NCBI GenBank assembly: GCA_003049485.1
Contig: PYST01000163.1
Location: forward strand, 1-64,000
Length of the DNA: 64,000 bases
Direction of reading: 5' to 3'
DNA from: Ophioceras dolichostomum
Lineage: Eukaryota; Ascomycota; Sordariomycetes; Magnaporthales; Ophioceraceae
Of this stretch, positions 12,056 through 24,614 are shown piece after piece. Below the pieces are notes generated by a model. It had not been told where the DNA came from. It searched no databases and saw nothing but the letters and a program-made list of their open reading frames with translations. The position numbers and the translations under genes were made by a program. Every line of letters begins with the position of its first letter. The first letter of the stretch is position 1.

Positions 12056-12811
12056 GTTGTTTGCACTGCTTGCTTGCCTGCTGTGAGTAGATACGGAATA
12101 GATAGATGGATGGGATTCCAAGTTACTCTTAATTGCCTGTCTGCCTGTCGCAGAGAAAGATGGCGACCGGGTTGGGCTGGCCTGTCTTTGACCGTGTTCA
12201 GAGGATGCCACTGGTATCTGTTCGAGCAAGGCTGAGGCGACACCTGAATGCTTGGAGACCAGAACTTCCGGGGAGCTCTTTTTCTATGAATATGGAACTT
12301 GGATGTGTTAAACAAGGACGAAGGGGTATGCTTCGTTATCAAAGGCAAAAACTGCAGGGAAATTCATGGCGTTTTATCTCGAATCCCTGAGCCCGATGCG
12401 CTTTCCATTGTGATATCGCACCATTGTCTGGTGTCAGGGAGGTCCTCGAGGCTGCCCATTGTGTCAATTGTAATTTGGCCACAAATAGATTGTCGCCATG
12501 GCATTGTCCCGTCTAATTGCGGCTTGGTAGCGGCAATAGGCCGAGCCAGGGTGTGGAAGAGAGTCCTTTGTCCAGAACATCCTTCGAGACGCAAGACAGA
12601 CAAAGCTAACGTGCCCGACGAGCCCAGACGGAGCGAGTGCATCCTCCGGGCATTAGACCCACTGGTAGACCTCGCGACCAAGCTAGGCACTATCTCAATA
12701 GAGGTTATCTGCTGGTACCTGTCGCGGAGCTTGAAGCCAGCTACCTGGTAGGCACCTATGGTCAATGTATGCCAAGGCAGGGTAGACGGCTCAGAGGGCC
12801 CGATTTATGTG
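12056..12811. other. Intergenic with possible gene remnants
   Basis: A minus-strand frame of 134 codons (12364-12765) is open but has no recognisable motif. It could be a continuation of the decayed reading frame to its right. No RNA gene seen. Confidence 0.35.
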
Positions 12812-13432
12812 TTAGCTCCTTGAGGCCAAGGGATGACCGGCCCCGGAAAGCCTCCAGAAATATGCGGATGTGCACCAATCCCTTAACTTCCGCCACGGCA
12901 CATTCGCTTCCAATTTGGCTGCGCAGTCCCGCAGGAGATGGCCTTGGCTGCCGCAGTACGGGCAGGCAGCGGTGGAGCCGATCGTAGCTGACTGGCCTGG
13001 ATTAGCACCCCTGAGTCGCTCGTCGAGGAAAGTGACGTTGATGACGGCAATATCCCGCATCTGCTACTGCTTCCGATCGTTATCGCTGTCCGGGGATGTT
13101 ACAGCAAGCTCAGGCACAGTCCTACATAGGTATATGCCTTCTTCTGGTGCTGGACGGGCTTCGGCGGAACGGGTCGCCCCGATGAGCCTATCCGACGGCC
13201 AGGGGCAGGCGGGAGCACTGCGCCGAACATCGGGCACCAGAGATTTCAGTTGGGGATCGAGACACTCTCTGCGACGGCGCTCACGCGTGTTCGCCCGTCG
13301 TCCAGAAGCGTCGTACTCAGGCTTAGGCGAGGGGGATCTGGTGCGGCCAGTAAGGTCGCAACCTGCTTAGTCGGCGAAGTCGGTAACTAGGTCCATTTTG
13401 AGCTGATTTGCGACGTCGTACGTTAATCGCAT
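12812..13432 (-). pseudogene. Decayed zinc-knuckle (CCHC) reading frame with in-frame stops
   Basis: One minus-strand frame runs from an ATG at 13432 to a stop at 12812 but is interrupted by TAA at 13369-13367 and TAG at 13066-13064. Downstream of the TAG it encodes a CCHC zinc knuckle with the exact spacing C-x2-C-x4-H-x4-C (CPYCGSQGHLLRDC), preceded by VINVTFLDERLRG. Upstream of the TAG it encodes a hydrophilic stretch with SPSPKPEYDASGRR. Both stops would be Gln codons if a single C had changed to T next to A, the pattern expected from repeat-induced point mutation. Zinc knuckles occur in retrotransposon Gag and in RNA-binding proteins. No reverse transcriptase or terminal repeat was found, so the origin is unknown. 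The opposite strand is also open over much of this stretch, which weakens the case. Confidence 0.4.
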
Positions 13433-14597
13433 TTTGCTTCGAGTTTCATTGCAGCGCAAAGATGAGACTTCCTAACCAGGGGTCAGTGTTTTTGTGTGCC
13501 GAGTAGGTTCCTAGGCGAGTGTAATAAGCAGAAATATAGAATTTCGATTGGGCGCCTGTGATGTCATCAAATCCCGTCGTCACAGGTGTGGGCACTTTAA
13601 CAGCCACTCTGGCGTATAATTTCGTAGCTCTACTACCAAATTTACTACCTCAGGAGCTCGATCATGATCATGACCTAGCTGCACAATGCTATCTGTAGTA
13701 AGTACCTACCTAGGTGCCTAGTCCACATTGGGTACTGGACAGTAGGTGAGCTCCCTGAACTTGGCTGATCTTGCGACTGACCATGCGACTTCCGGTGACC
13801 TCTCACATACGGAGTACGGGAGGAGGGCAGTATTCAAGCTCGGCACTAACATGAAAATCCTACCCACCTGGGCAGGCATTATTCGGATGGCCACAGAAAG
13901 GCTCCAAGTAAGTTCACTTCCATCACCTTGAAAGGTGATTCTAGCTGCACAGTCCGGGGCGGAATCTTACCAGACTGCAGCTTTAGCGCACCATGAGCCA
14001 AGAGGCCAGCTTGAGCTTGGGTGGAATGACGACATGATGGAGGGAGCGTTCTTGCAATGCTCAGTCAGTCTCTCCTTGCTCTATATAGCTGCTGTAGAAC
14101 ACACTCGCACAAGGTACTTGTCACTGTTCAAAAATGGTTGAGAAAGGTCGAGATCTCAAAACCACCACAATTTGTTGGACGTGATGTGGTGAGATAGGTG
14201 GTCCGTGCACGATTTCCAATCTCCGGCGCACAAAATGGTTGGTAGCTGCGGGTACCTGGAGCCAAGGAACCCCACAAAAAAATTTCATACCCACATCCGG
14301 TGGCCGGGCTGAGCACCAGGGATTTTTGATATTTTTTCTCCTCTGCGGGGAGGGAAAAAAAATCGTCATAATTGGAGACTGGCGTGGAATCACCAAAGTT
14401 GCCCCTGGCCTCACGTAGGTCTCAGCAACTTTGCAGCGCCGGAGTCGCAAAGTCGCAGAGACCGCGCCCGGTGTCTCTTCTCTTTCTCTCTCCTATGTGA
14501 AGATCCTGTCCTGTCTATTGAAAGAAAGACAGCATCGTCTCAGTATACCTACCGACCTTTCGACTCGACGGCGGGTCTGTCCGTCCCCGACGTGACC
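13433..14597. other. Intergenic / promoter of the 14598 gene
   Basis: AT-richer than coding DNA, with a TACCTACCTAGGTGCCTAG-like palindromic patch at about 13700-13722, of a type that recurs in this window. No gene supported. The last 120 bases before 14598 are TC-rich and probably the leader. Confidence 0.45.
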
Positions 14598-17359
14598 ATG
14601 GCGCCTTCTGACGCTGCCGATGCGGCTATGGGAGCTGGATCTGGATCTGGATCTGGGGCTGCCAACCTCAACATCAACCGCATGTCCAACAAACGGTCGA
14701 GCGTACCTCACCCAGGCTACCCGGCCGTTGTTCCTGCTCTGCCCCTGCGACCTTCTGCCCGCCCTCGCCAGTCCGCACCCATCGCCGCTCGCCTCGCCAA
14801 CACCAACCTCGACGTTGTTCCTGCCCTCGACGAGGCCAACGTCAACAACAACTCCGGCCCCAATCACCCCGCCCAAGCCTCCCAGCCTGCCGCCGACATC
14901 AAGAACAACGTGAACAACGTGAACAGCTTGAACTTGAACCTGCCTAAGCCTGCCGATATTCCTGCGGCCTTGACCACCCCGATTGCCAACGGCACAATCA
15001 CCAAAAAAACGGGAGCCCAGGCTCCCACTTCCGGCAGCCACGACGCCGGCCATCAGAAAGTCACTTTTGGAGTCGCTGCCGCATCGACTCCTTCGCCTCC
15101 CCTTCCACGAGAGGCTTCGCACGCCTTTGCGGCTACTAGTCAGAGTAAGTGCTTGCTCTTTTCTATGATCGCTGTCACCGTCGTCTCTACTCCTCCCCTC
15201 GCTCCTTCCGTCCTTTGCACGCTATAGCATGTGTTTGTTTATCAAACTCTGACTGGAAACCACGTCTTTGCTCAGTACCATCCACCACCACCGGCGCTCA
15301 AGAGCCTCTGCCAATCGTAGTGCCCCACTCTCATACCTCGTCCTCGACCGAAACGTCGCCAGCTCAGAGGAACGGATTCGCCCACCTGCCGCCTCATCCG
15401 CTCTCGGCACAGGACGGCATCGTCCACCCTGCAAACGGCGGAGTCATGCATCACCCTCCGGGTTTCCACCCCCAACCACCCATGCACCACCCGCACCCAA
15501 GTGAGAGCAGCCTGATGTTTGCCATGCCGGACTCCAATAACACCTCGCCTGGCCCTCCGTCTTCGGGTATTTACCCACCCCCGGGCCCGCATTATCATGG
15601 TTTCCCAGCCCACGGCCCTCCTCCGCCTCACTGGCGTCGCCCCATGCCGGTGCCGGTGCCGGTGGCCCTCCCCAATGGTACCATGACCGGATACCCTCCC
15701 GCGATGTTCGGGTACGATCCAACCACCCCTCACAGCTTCCACGGGTCGCAGTCGTCCAACCCGGCGGATCCCTCGGGCCCTTTCGAGGAGAACAGCTTCC
15801 ACACGCACCATCTCCCACATACTCTCCCTGCCATGCTCGCCAATGGTGTTCCCAACGGCCCGCCCAACGGTGTTTCTAACGGCCTCCCCAACGGTCTCCC
15901 GAGCGGCCTTGCGAACGGTGCTCCAAACGGCGTCGCCAATGGCGTTCTCAATGGGGTTCCCACTGGTATTCCTAGTGGTGTTCCCAATGGCTTCCCCAAT
16001 GGTCGGTCGACCATGGACCACAACAGCAACAGCGCCTCCCAGAGCATCATGCTGCCCGGCGGCGTCCAGTCGTCGGTTCCGCCCGTGCCACCCAGCCACA
16101 GGCTTGCAGATGAACACCAGCGGGCTGCTCAGAACTACATCGAGATGAACTTTAATAACCCGGAGACGGCCGACTGCCGTGTTCACATTAGTCTCGTTGC
16201 CCAACCGTCGTCGGCGCCATGGCATGCTCCGATTGACATGGTAGGCCACCGCCTGGTTCTGGGCTTCAGCCCGGCCCTCCGAGACCATCTCACTGCCGTT
16301 CCTCCTATCGGAGGCACTCTGACGCTCAAGCTGAACGATCCGTACCTACGGAATGACATCTTGTGGGCCTGCCTCGAGAGCCTCTACGGCAAGGCACTTC
16401 CCGACGGTCCGGAGCGGGACTTCGACACTGCAGCCGCCTATCTCGCTGCGGGGAATGCTCTTCATCTCGGCCGCCTCGTCATCAAAGGCACCGAAGAGAT
16501 CATCCGCCTGATCACGTCCTGGGATGTCCTTGAGAGGGCGCTGCAGTTGGCGCTCCACGGCGGCGTCCCTCAGTTCCCACCTCTGGCGAGCAACAGCCCC
16601 ACCACGTATCCCGAGTTCCACTACCGATACGGACAGGCTGCCGACAGAATCGTCGAAAACATTGCCACATATATCATCAACAATTTCCCGCCAAACTTTC
16701 GGCTCGATGCCGCTTGCGCCAACCCGCCTTATAGTCGCGTTCCTCAAGTGCCCATGGCGCGGGCCGCCCGCCGCCCTGCCCCGCGCACTGCCCCCGCTAC
16801 TGAGCATCTCCAGACCTCCACCGCCCTGCTTCAGTTCTCGGGCGCGAGATCCGCGAATCCTCGGCTCAGCAGCATCCAGTTTGGAGACATATCGCTCCCA
16901 GGGGCGTCCGAGAAAACCTCGTTCGATGCCGAGGTGCTGGAAGCTCCAGAGGTGCCCACCCCCTCTGTGCGCCCCTCTACTGCTAATGGCCTTCTATCCT
17001 CTGTGCTTTTGAACCTCCCCTTCGGCGTCCTCAAGCACGTGATGGAGAACACTGGCTTGGGCAATATCTCCGGCTGGATGACTACTCAGGATCGCCATAA
17101 GGTTGTTTCCGACGTGGTTGCCGAGCGCGAGGCCCGCCGTGTCCACGCCGTTGATGCCGTGCTGGATGGCCGGGTCGCAAACTCCGCCGCTATCCGTGCC
17201 CGCTTGTCGAGCCCTCAGCCTCAGATGGGCGACGACTTGTGGGACGTCCTGGGCTGGCGTGAGGCCATCGCCGGTTCCGATGAGGCGCCAATCATCGTTC
17301 GGGACTGGGTCCCTCTTGCCCGTGACTCCAACCCGGTCTCCATCCCCCTCGCTTTCTGA
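14598..17359 (+). CDS. BTB-like fold protein with NGxP repeat
   Basis: Two exons, 14598-15144 and 15276-17359, give 876 residues. The intron of 131 bases has donor GTAAGT and acceptor GCTCAG. ATG 14598 has a strong context (ACCATGG). Residues 1-180 are Asn/Ser/Ala/Pro-rich. Pro/His-rich sequence follows, then a degenerate four-residue repeat of the NGVP type encoded at about 15840-16010. The central part has [23 protein letters not shown] and [22 protein letters not shown]. This order resembles BTB/POZ domains in fungal proteins, where an AHxxVL helix and an LYG segment are typical. That is inferred from pattern, not from a search. The C-terminal region is well conserved in appearance ([29 protein letters not shown]). 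There is no signal peptide or membrane span. Its role is unknown; protein-protein interaction is the likely general function. Confidence 0.85.
15840..16010 (+). repeat. Coding 12-bp degenerate minisatellite (NGVP-type)
   Basis: About 14 imperfect 12-base units reading AAYGGYVTYCCC-like code for tandem NG-x-P/S/A tetrapeptides inside the BTB-like protein. Both the protein repeat and the DNA period are visible directly. Unit boundaries are approximate. Confidence 0.85.
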
Positions 17360-19506
17360 AATGCGCAGCTTTGCCCCTCCATACTCATCAACTTTCCCTT
17401 AGCCCCGGCCATGGGGCCTTTTGGGGCCTTTTGGGGCCTTAGTACCGCGCTTGACGCTCAACCGGCGAACGAAACGACGATGTCGACCTCAGCCACACAG
17501 GGCCGGCCATGAAAGTTATCCCATAAAATCACGACTGAACGAACTTTTTCTTTTCCTCTTTTCTCTTTAAGAGAACCAGGAACTCACTGTTTGATCTTTT
17601 TTTCTCTCTCTCTTTATTACCCTCATACCCCCTTCCCCCGGTTATCTGGTTGGTTCGGCAGGCAGCATTGCGTTAGGTGTTTAAAGAGTATCAAGAGCAT
17701 CCATGGAAGCTCATTTATTTGATTTCGGTTATTCAATTTTATTTCTTTTCCCTTTCCTCTTTTTCTCGGGTGACTTCTCCGCACCCATATTTGTCTCGTT
17801 CCGGAGCGACCAACGCTCAAGAGTGCGAAACTGCCTCTGGTATCTTTGGTATCCCTAGCTCCTTTCACACACTCCCCATTATCCTAACCTTTCGTCCAGT
17901 CCGCCCAACTGGACATCCAGCGGCATCCACGATAGGCGGAGAAAGTAGGCACAGGGAAGGGTCGCGAGGTCAGAAGTGTTCGGAGATGCCGACAGAACGT
18001 TGAACTCATTCAAACGCTTGCATCGGTTGATAGTGGCGTGGATACTTTTGACCCTTCACCCTCCACCTGCTGCCTTTCTTTCTCACCGGGAAAAGCTGGG
18101 TAGACTGACAGGCGCTTTTACTCGGCTTTATCCCCTTTAACCACCTACCCACCTTCTTCCCGGTATTCATTTGTTGTCACTTCATGGAATCATAGTTTGT
18201 TTGTTACTATTCTTAATTCTTTTCCCCTTCTCTTTTCGGACAGGATGGTAGGGCCGAGGAAAATTCACCAATAGGGTATTATTTATCACATAGGTCTCCG
18301 AGGATAGAGAGGCTGGGAGAAAGAACATCGCCGTGGGCGGTCCTTTTCCCCCATTCCATTTCCCTTTCTCATTCTCTCTTCCTATGTCTTCCCTCCTGAT
18401 CTCCCTTTCGAGATTCGTGGAAAGACTAGGCGACGGCGACGTGTCGTGACTCTGCCAGCTTTTGCATCCGTTACTGTACTTTCGCGTTCTGCTTGTAGTT
18501 CCGTGCTTCTTGTAGGTGGTTATGACGACACGGGCTTAGAACAGACCAACTTTCCCTTTCAACCCCCTAATTTGCGATGTATGAGATATAGCCCTCGTCC
18601 TCAACTTCCTCCTAGAAACAGTATTATTTTCCCCGTCACTCCTAGGTGTAGCTCTCTACGATGATTTCAGGCAGGTGAGAGAAACCTAGCATTACATTAC
18701 GACACCGGGAACTCCCCCAGTGGAGGCAAGGGTATGCAGTGACAGTCCAGAACTAGGGGGACTGCTGTCGATCGGGCACGTAACGCAGTCGCGAATCGAC
18801 GCGCCTAGGTTTGTGTACGCATCATTAAGACAGGCCCGTTGCAATACATGTGCAATATATGTAGGTAAGGCGGAGACTTCGAATGCTGGGTCCCGAGTTT
18901 TCTACCGTTTAAAATTGCCCGAGAAACGCTGCCTCGCGCGCTTTGCATGTTGTGCATGAACATTTGATATTCGGATATTGGAGGCGGGGATACCCCAAGC
19001 AAGTGGGGAAATAGGTGCTCTGAGATATGAGATACAGAGCCTCGGTTGGCTCTGCACATGTCAACCGCGTCATCCTCGATCACTGCATTCCACCCCCTCC
19101 CCTCCACCACCAAACACTGCTGAACATTCCAACCTCTACTAGCCGTTCTATCAAGCTACTACGCATACCGTTGCCCCGATTTTAGACTCGAATTTTCATT
19201 TTCCCACCCTCCATGGATGCGCGACCTCCCTGGCCAACTCAATTCGAGCTTCTCGCGTCCTAATCGCACGCGGCGTGCAACCAGAGGAGAGTGCGTAGCC
19301 TATGCGTTGCCTATTGCCTCGGGCCCCCAGCCACATCTGGACGCCGCCCAACCGCGTATTGGTTTGACTAAGAAAGCTCAAGGCTTCCAGCTTGCCTTAG
19401 CTCTGGAAGCTTCCCATCAGTTTCGCATACTACATTACCTACCTATCTATACTGCGAGGTAGCGACTACCAACACTACCAAGATTCAGCATCACTGTCCG
19501 ACTTAC
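17360..19506. other. Intergenic region, tandem plus-strand genes
   Basis: Contains the 3' region of the BTB-like gene and a long TC-rich tract region (17540-17770, 18180-18420) suitable as a promoter or leader of the gene at 19507. Open frames are short and low in coding character. No RNA gene recognised. Confidence 0.5.
17413..17440. repeat. 10-bp direct repeat (GGGGCCTTTT)x2.8
   Basis: Three adjacent GGGGCCTT units separated by TT lie 50 bases after the stop codon at 17359. They are seen directly. The unit is partly self-complementary (GGGGCC/GGCC) and could pair in the 3' end of the transcript. Confidence 0.9.
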
Positions 19507-21562
19507 ATGGCGTCTTCATCGACCTCGCCGCTCCCCTCGTCGCGAGGGGGCGGCGCCGCGGCGGATCCGATTCTTCGCAACGCACTCCGGTACACGATCT
19601 CGGCCCGCGAGTATGCCACACTCCACAAGTACATCATCTCGCGCTCACGGGTGCTTAAGAGGAATGCCCCGAGCGTGGAGACGGTCGCGCGCATCGTCAA
19701 GGGCAGCGATGCGGCGGTGTCGGCGAGTCGCAGGTCGGCGGCCTCGGGCGACGCTGGCAAGGGTAGAGGGAGAGAGACGGACGCAGCAGCGTCAGCATCG
19801 ACAGAGCCTGACGCCGCTGTACTTGCGCCTCCAGCCAGCGACTTCAATGCGCGAGCCATACGACACTCCCTCCGCGTCTTCGTCGCCACTGGCGTGGCCT
19901 TGAAGCTCTGGGCGGTCATCGCGAAGAAGTTGATGGGATACAAGCCAGAGTGAGTCTGCCAACCCCCGCCTTCATCTTCATTCACTACGAAATGCCCGGA
20001 CGGTCTCTGGCCAGACGGCAACTATCTGACCTAGGTACTGACTTCGTAATCGTCCTTCTTTTGCCAAACCAGTCCCAACGCGCGCAACACCAAGAAGGAG
20101 CCGCTCTACAAGTCCCCGACCTTCCGCCTCTCCCTCTCCCTCAGCACGATCCTCCTGCTGTACAGGCTCCTCTTCCGCTTCTTCACTCGTCTGCGACTGC
20201 ACCTCCTGGACGCCTCGGCCGAGCCCTTCAGGCGACGCAACCCACGGACGGCAGGGACGCTGACCTCTCCGTACGCACCGGCCGTGGGCGCCTCGCTGGC
20301 GGGCCTCGCGCTGGGCATCTACCCAGCGCAGCAGCTGCGGGTATCGGTCGCCATCTACGCGCTGTTCCGGGCGCTCGAGTTCGGCTGGAACATGGCGGAG
20401 GAGGCGGGCATGGTCTGGGGCTGGGAGAAGAACGGCCGCGTCAAGAGGGCCAGGCCGTGGTGGTGGGGCAGCTGGATGCTGCAGCCGCTCGCGTTCGGCC
20501 AGCTACTGCACGCCGCCGTGTTCGACCGCGACTGCTTCCCGATGGCCTACGGCGATTTTATCTTCAAGCGGTCCGACGCCTACATCCAGCAGAGGCCTCC
20601 GGAGTACCCGCGCAACTTGAACTGGCCGGGGACCTACGATGTTGTTGACAGTTTGGCGACGATGGCGAAGCTCAACTGGCCGTAAGTGACCGACCTTCTT
20701 TCTGTCTTTCACCCTGTTCGCCTCTTTTGTACGGCTTGTCTTGGCGTCTTTCCTTTGCTTGCTGACACTATTACTTCTCAGACCATTCATATCGCCGACG
20801 CTGTTCCCGGACAAAGAGTCGACACTCCCACCGGCCCTGGCGTCGATCGCGCCTATCACCAACAGGGCACACCCATTACTGACGTCGCTCTCGTGCGCGA
20901 CGCTGCACCCGCAGGACCCATCCTGCGCGCGCACCTACCTGACGTTTTGGCTGCGCTCTTTCCCACCCACGGCGCGCTTCTTCGTGATCGTCTACTCACT
21001 CTTTATACTACCCCGCTTCTCCCGCCTCTACCACGCTCCCGCGGCGGTGCTCCAGCGGCTGTTGACCTCCGCCTTGCGCTCGGCCACGTTCGTGACGGGA
21101 GCTGTCTCGACGGCCTGGGCGTCCATCTGCCTGTTCCAGGCCTGGCTGCCTAGGTCAGCTCTGGCCACGCAGCGGTTCTTCCTCGGCGGGTTCGCAGCGG
21201 GCTTCTGGGCGTGGATCGAGCGCAGGAGGGGGCGGGGCGTCTTCCTGTACAGCGCGCGCGCGAGCGTCGACTCGCTGTGGAAGGTCGGCATCAAGCGCCG
21301 CTGGTGGCGCGCCATGAAGGGCGGGGACATCTGGGTCTTCGTGCTGGCCGTCATGCTTACGGGGGTGGTGTACGAGCGCGACGCCACCGCCGTGCGCGAG
21401 GGGGGATGGCGCAAGGGCATCAGCTGGGTCCGCGGCGAGGGCTGGCGCGACTGGGCGCTTGAGGCCGCTGATGATGAGGATGAGAACGGCGAGGATGGGG
21501 AGGAGGGTGAGGATACTGATGATGCTGGTGACGGCCATGCGCGTGCTCCTCTGTTGAGGTAG
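19507..21562 (+). CDS. TMEM135-family integral membrane protein
   Basis: Three exons, 19507-19949, 20073-20681 and 20782-21562, give 610 residues. Introns of 123 and 100 bases have GTGAGT and GTAAGT donors, and phases agree. Near the N-terminus is FRYTISA-like LRYTISAREYATLHKYIISR. The middle holds SPYAPAVGASLAGLALGIYP, ALFRALEFGWNM, WWWGSWMLQPLAFGQLLHA and VFDRDCFPMAYGDFI, then WPPFISPTLFP. These blocks are characteristic of fungal TMEM135-like proteins. Family knowledge places relatives in peroxisomal or mitochondrial membranes with links to lipid handling and organelle dynamics. Several hydrophobic spans are evident (about residues 115-135, 165-185, 225-260 and several in the C-terminal third). 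The C-terminus ends in an acidic Asp/Glu/Gly run before RAPLLR. It is full length for fungal members. The location of the protein is inferred. Confidence 0.9.
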
Positions 21563-24500
21563 ATCCATGCATGGCTAGGTCCGATGGAGCCGCACCAGTG
21601 CTCGGGCGCGTGGAGCACATCGCACATACACTTATTCCCACCGGCGCTGGCGTTAATAATTTCTACAGACAAATTCCGAGGGGACCCCGCCCCTGGATTG
21701 GCTTGGGCGTTCTGCTAGGTATTATTTGTCTAAAAAAGCGTGTTATTCGGCGAGGGATGACTTCACGAACTTTTTGAGAGCTTCAGCCATGATCATCCAA
21801 CATCTTTATAGATTGGGTAATGACGGGTTCTCTAATCCGATGAAGCAAATGGACTGCCTTCTTGTTGAGTCCCGTGAGTGATTGCTGATGCGAGCATTAA
21901 AATGTTCAAACCCACAATCTGTCACCACCGCGCTGTGGGCCGGGAGCCCGCGCCGGCATCTTCCTGAGCGCCGGGCGGCCGCACTCTTTACAAGCCCACT
22001 GCCTCCCGATGGTCCGGCAGCTTGCTAGCTGCCCATAAATTTGACGAGCCGAATTGTCGGTAACGGGATGTCGGTTGGATGCTGTCGCCTCGCAAGAGCA
22101 GCAGTCACTGCCACTGCCCAGACTATACGTGCCCCTCCGTGTTAAAGTTATAGTGGGGGCGTAGACGACCCTGTGTGCTGATGAGAGAGGTGAGGGTAGA
22201 AGGAGGCATACGGTATTTGCGAGAAGGTCCATTTGATTGCGAGTTGTGACTACTGTCCAGGAGACAAGTGTCCCCGTCTCGGGAGGAAGGGGTATCTGTA
22301 CGGGCGTGACTCGGCGACGAGAAAAGAAACGACGATGGTAGGCGGCGAAAATGGAAAGACTGGTCTGGAGAGCCCGGGCATACCACGAGGCTGACCGATC
22401 GCGACCACCTAGACCTGGTCAGGGTGGCGGACATGGAAGAGAGAGGTAATTTGTGGGTGCCGTCTACGGGTACGTATAACATGTGACGTGCTTCTTCTGC
22501 ATGATAGCGCAGTTGTTCTCTTTCGAAAGTTCTGTGTATGACTGTCCAGTGAAGGCGTCTGTCTCAGCCTCAGGCAAAAGATGGCATTGGATTGGCTCGG
22601 GAGGGAGCGCGAGATCGGTCGATCGGGCCTCGGCCGACCTCCCACACCTCGCAAAATCAGCCGCTGAGACCTCCCCTGCAACCTACCCTGCAACCGATCG
22701 TTCGGGACTGGACGATGTGTGGACTCTGGTTGAAAAAGGGAAAAAGGAAAGAACCGAAAGAACCTCGATGCTCAAGTTGTCGATGTCGATCCCTGCAATG
22801 AGGTGGCAGAGCTGCAGCGCTAACCTCAAGCTCCACAATTAGGCGTGAATTCAGCGCATAACCTCCAGGCAAATGCTGCTTGCAAGGACAGACGAACCCC
22901 ACACACAATGGGGCTGTAAAGGTCGATTGCCGCCTACTGTACAGGAGCGCTTTGCGGGGGACACCCCGGTGCAGTAGCCTCGGTGTGCTGTTTGGTACAA
23001 CGTACTGGCATTGAGGCCCCAGCCTCGAGCCACCCCCTATTCCAACAATGAAGTCTAACAGCATCTATCGCGTCCTCCACTCTTTGCTTTTTCCTCTTTG
23101 TCATACGCTTTTTTGCCCCTAAGAAGTTCACCGCCGTTCTCAGTCTTAGCTCGGAGGATTGACACGTGCTGTGGGCTGGCGTTTGCGGTCAGTGGAAGGT
23201 CATGAAAGAGGCCGGCAGAAAGTATGGCTCACACCTGATTGAGGAGGTGAGCGTGTGCTACTGCAGGAGTTTACCGTCTGTCCACTCAGGTGTAAGACCA
23301 ACCAAAAACATCAAACTCTTCCTCTCTTCATCTCTGGGTCTCCACTCCCAAAACCCAACGAAGACGCTTACTCCCGTCCTCGATTGAAGCTAGCTCAGGT
23401 GCTTGCTGTTTGTTTGTCCACACAAACGTAGAGAGTGTCCGCCCAGACGGGAGGAGACCGGGTGCGATTTCTTGAGCTAGGGGCCCTCCTCCACCGGGGA
23501 CCACTACGGCCACCCTCGGAAACTGCCCAGGCCCACCCGCTTCCTCCCTTTGTTGTTCTTTTTCCTCTTTGGCCACACGGTCGATGATGGCTCAACGATG
23601 GCTCAACTGTATTCCAACTGCGCCGGGGGGGCAAATCAAGGTCAAGTGGTTGTACAGCTCCAGCATTGAAGCTTCGTGCGAGAAAGCACCGACCAAACAA
23701 CTGCTCCTGTCCCTGTGAGTGGGTGGGCAAGTGCCTGTAACCATGTCTGTATCTACATCTTCTTTCTCAGGAGGGGTTGTTCTTGTGCCCCCTTTCCCTT
23801 TCGGACCGTCTCCTTACCTACCACTTTTCTCAACCCCAGTCGGACCATGGGGCCCAGACTCGGGCAGCTGTTCGATCCTGCCTCTCTCGCGATGCGCTTG
23901 GTGCGCCGAGCCACGGCCGGAGGGAAAGCGGCCCTTCCACTCGGTGACCGCCATGGCGATTGAAAGGCTCTGGCTTTATCTGCCTAGCAATTGGTCTACA
24001 TTCCTCTCGACACTCCCCAGTGCGCAGGCGCTTGACGAATAACAGGGCACGAGCGAAAGTTCGCCAACGGTCCACTCACCAGTTTGCGTTTTTTGCACTC
24101 CCTCCCCATTGTTTGTCCTACAGCCGGCATCCTGGTATCTCGGGGGGCGCGTTTGCGCTCTACTGGTGCCGGGGTGGTTTCTGCTCTTGACTCAGTGCAG
24201 GGACATCCCAAGCAAGTCCCTCCTGCCAGACTGTTTGCCCATGTGAGTAACAAACGCCCGGATATTTCACTTTGGTGAGTGGCTTTGGTGAGTTACTTCT
24301 CTTTTCTTTGGTGACATTCCTGGATCCGGTGGCGGATCTGTTTGGAACAAAGGTATTAGTTACTTCGACGCTCGTGACAACCCGGGATTCTTTGTTCGCA
24401 TTGTGCCCTCCTCACTTCATAAAACCAAACCAACCGCACCCATTCGAATCCTGTTGCCATCCCCACGACCTTCTACTATTCAACATCCATACCAGACTTC

Positions 24501-24614
24501 TCGTGGAGCGCGGATTTCCTTATTGCTTCCTCCTTCCCCGCTCCACGCATTTCATATCTGCACCCACACAGCCTAGGTTATTCACGTACACATCGTTGCC
24601 GGCCAGCCTCAACA
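21563..24614. other. Long intergenic / upstream region
   Basis: About 3 kb between two plus-strand genes. No frame with family signatures was found on either strand, and no tRNA or rRNA. Pyrimidine-rich patches at about 23760-23840 and 24430-24560 precede the start region of the next gene and probably include its leader. Confidence 0.5.

Noticed and set aside
15272..16288. 338-codon antisense frame in the BTB-like gene
   Set aside because: Composition (Arg, Val, Gly) is that of a shadow of the Pro/Asn-rich sense frame, and it lies across the NGxP repeat.
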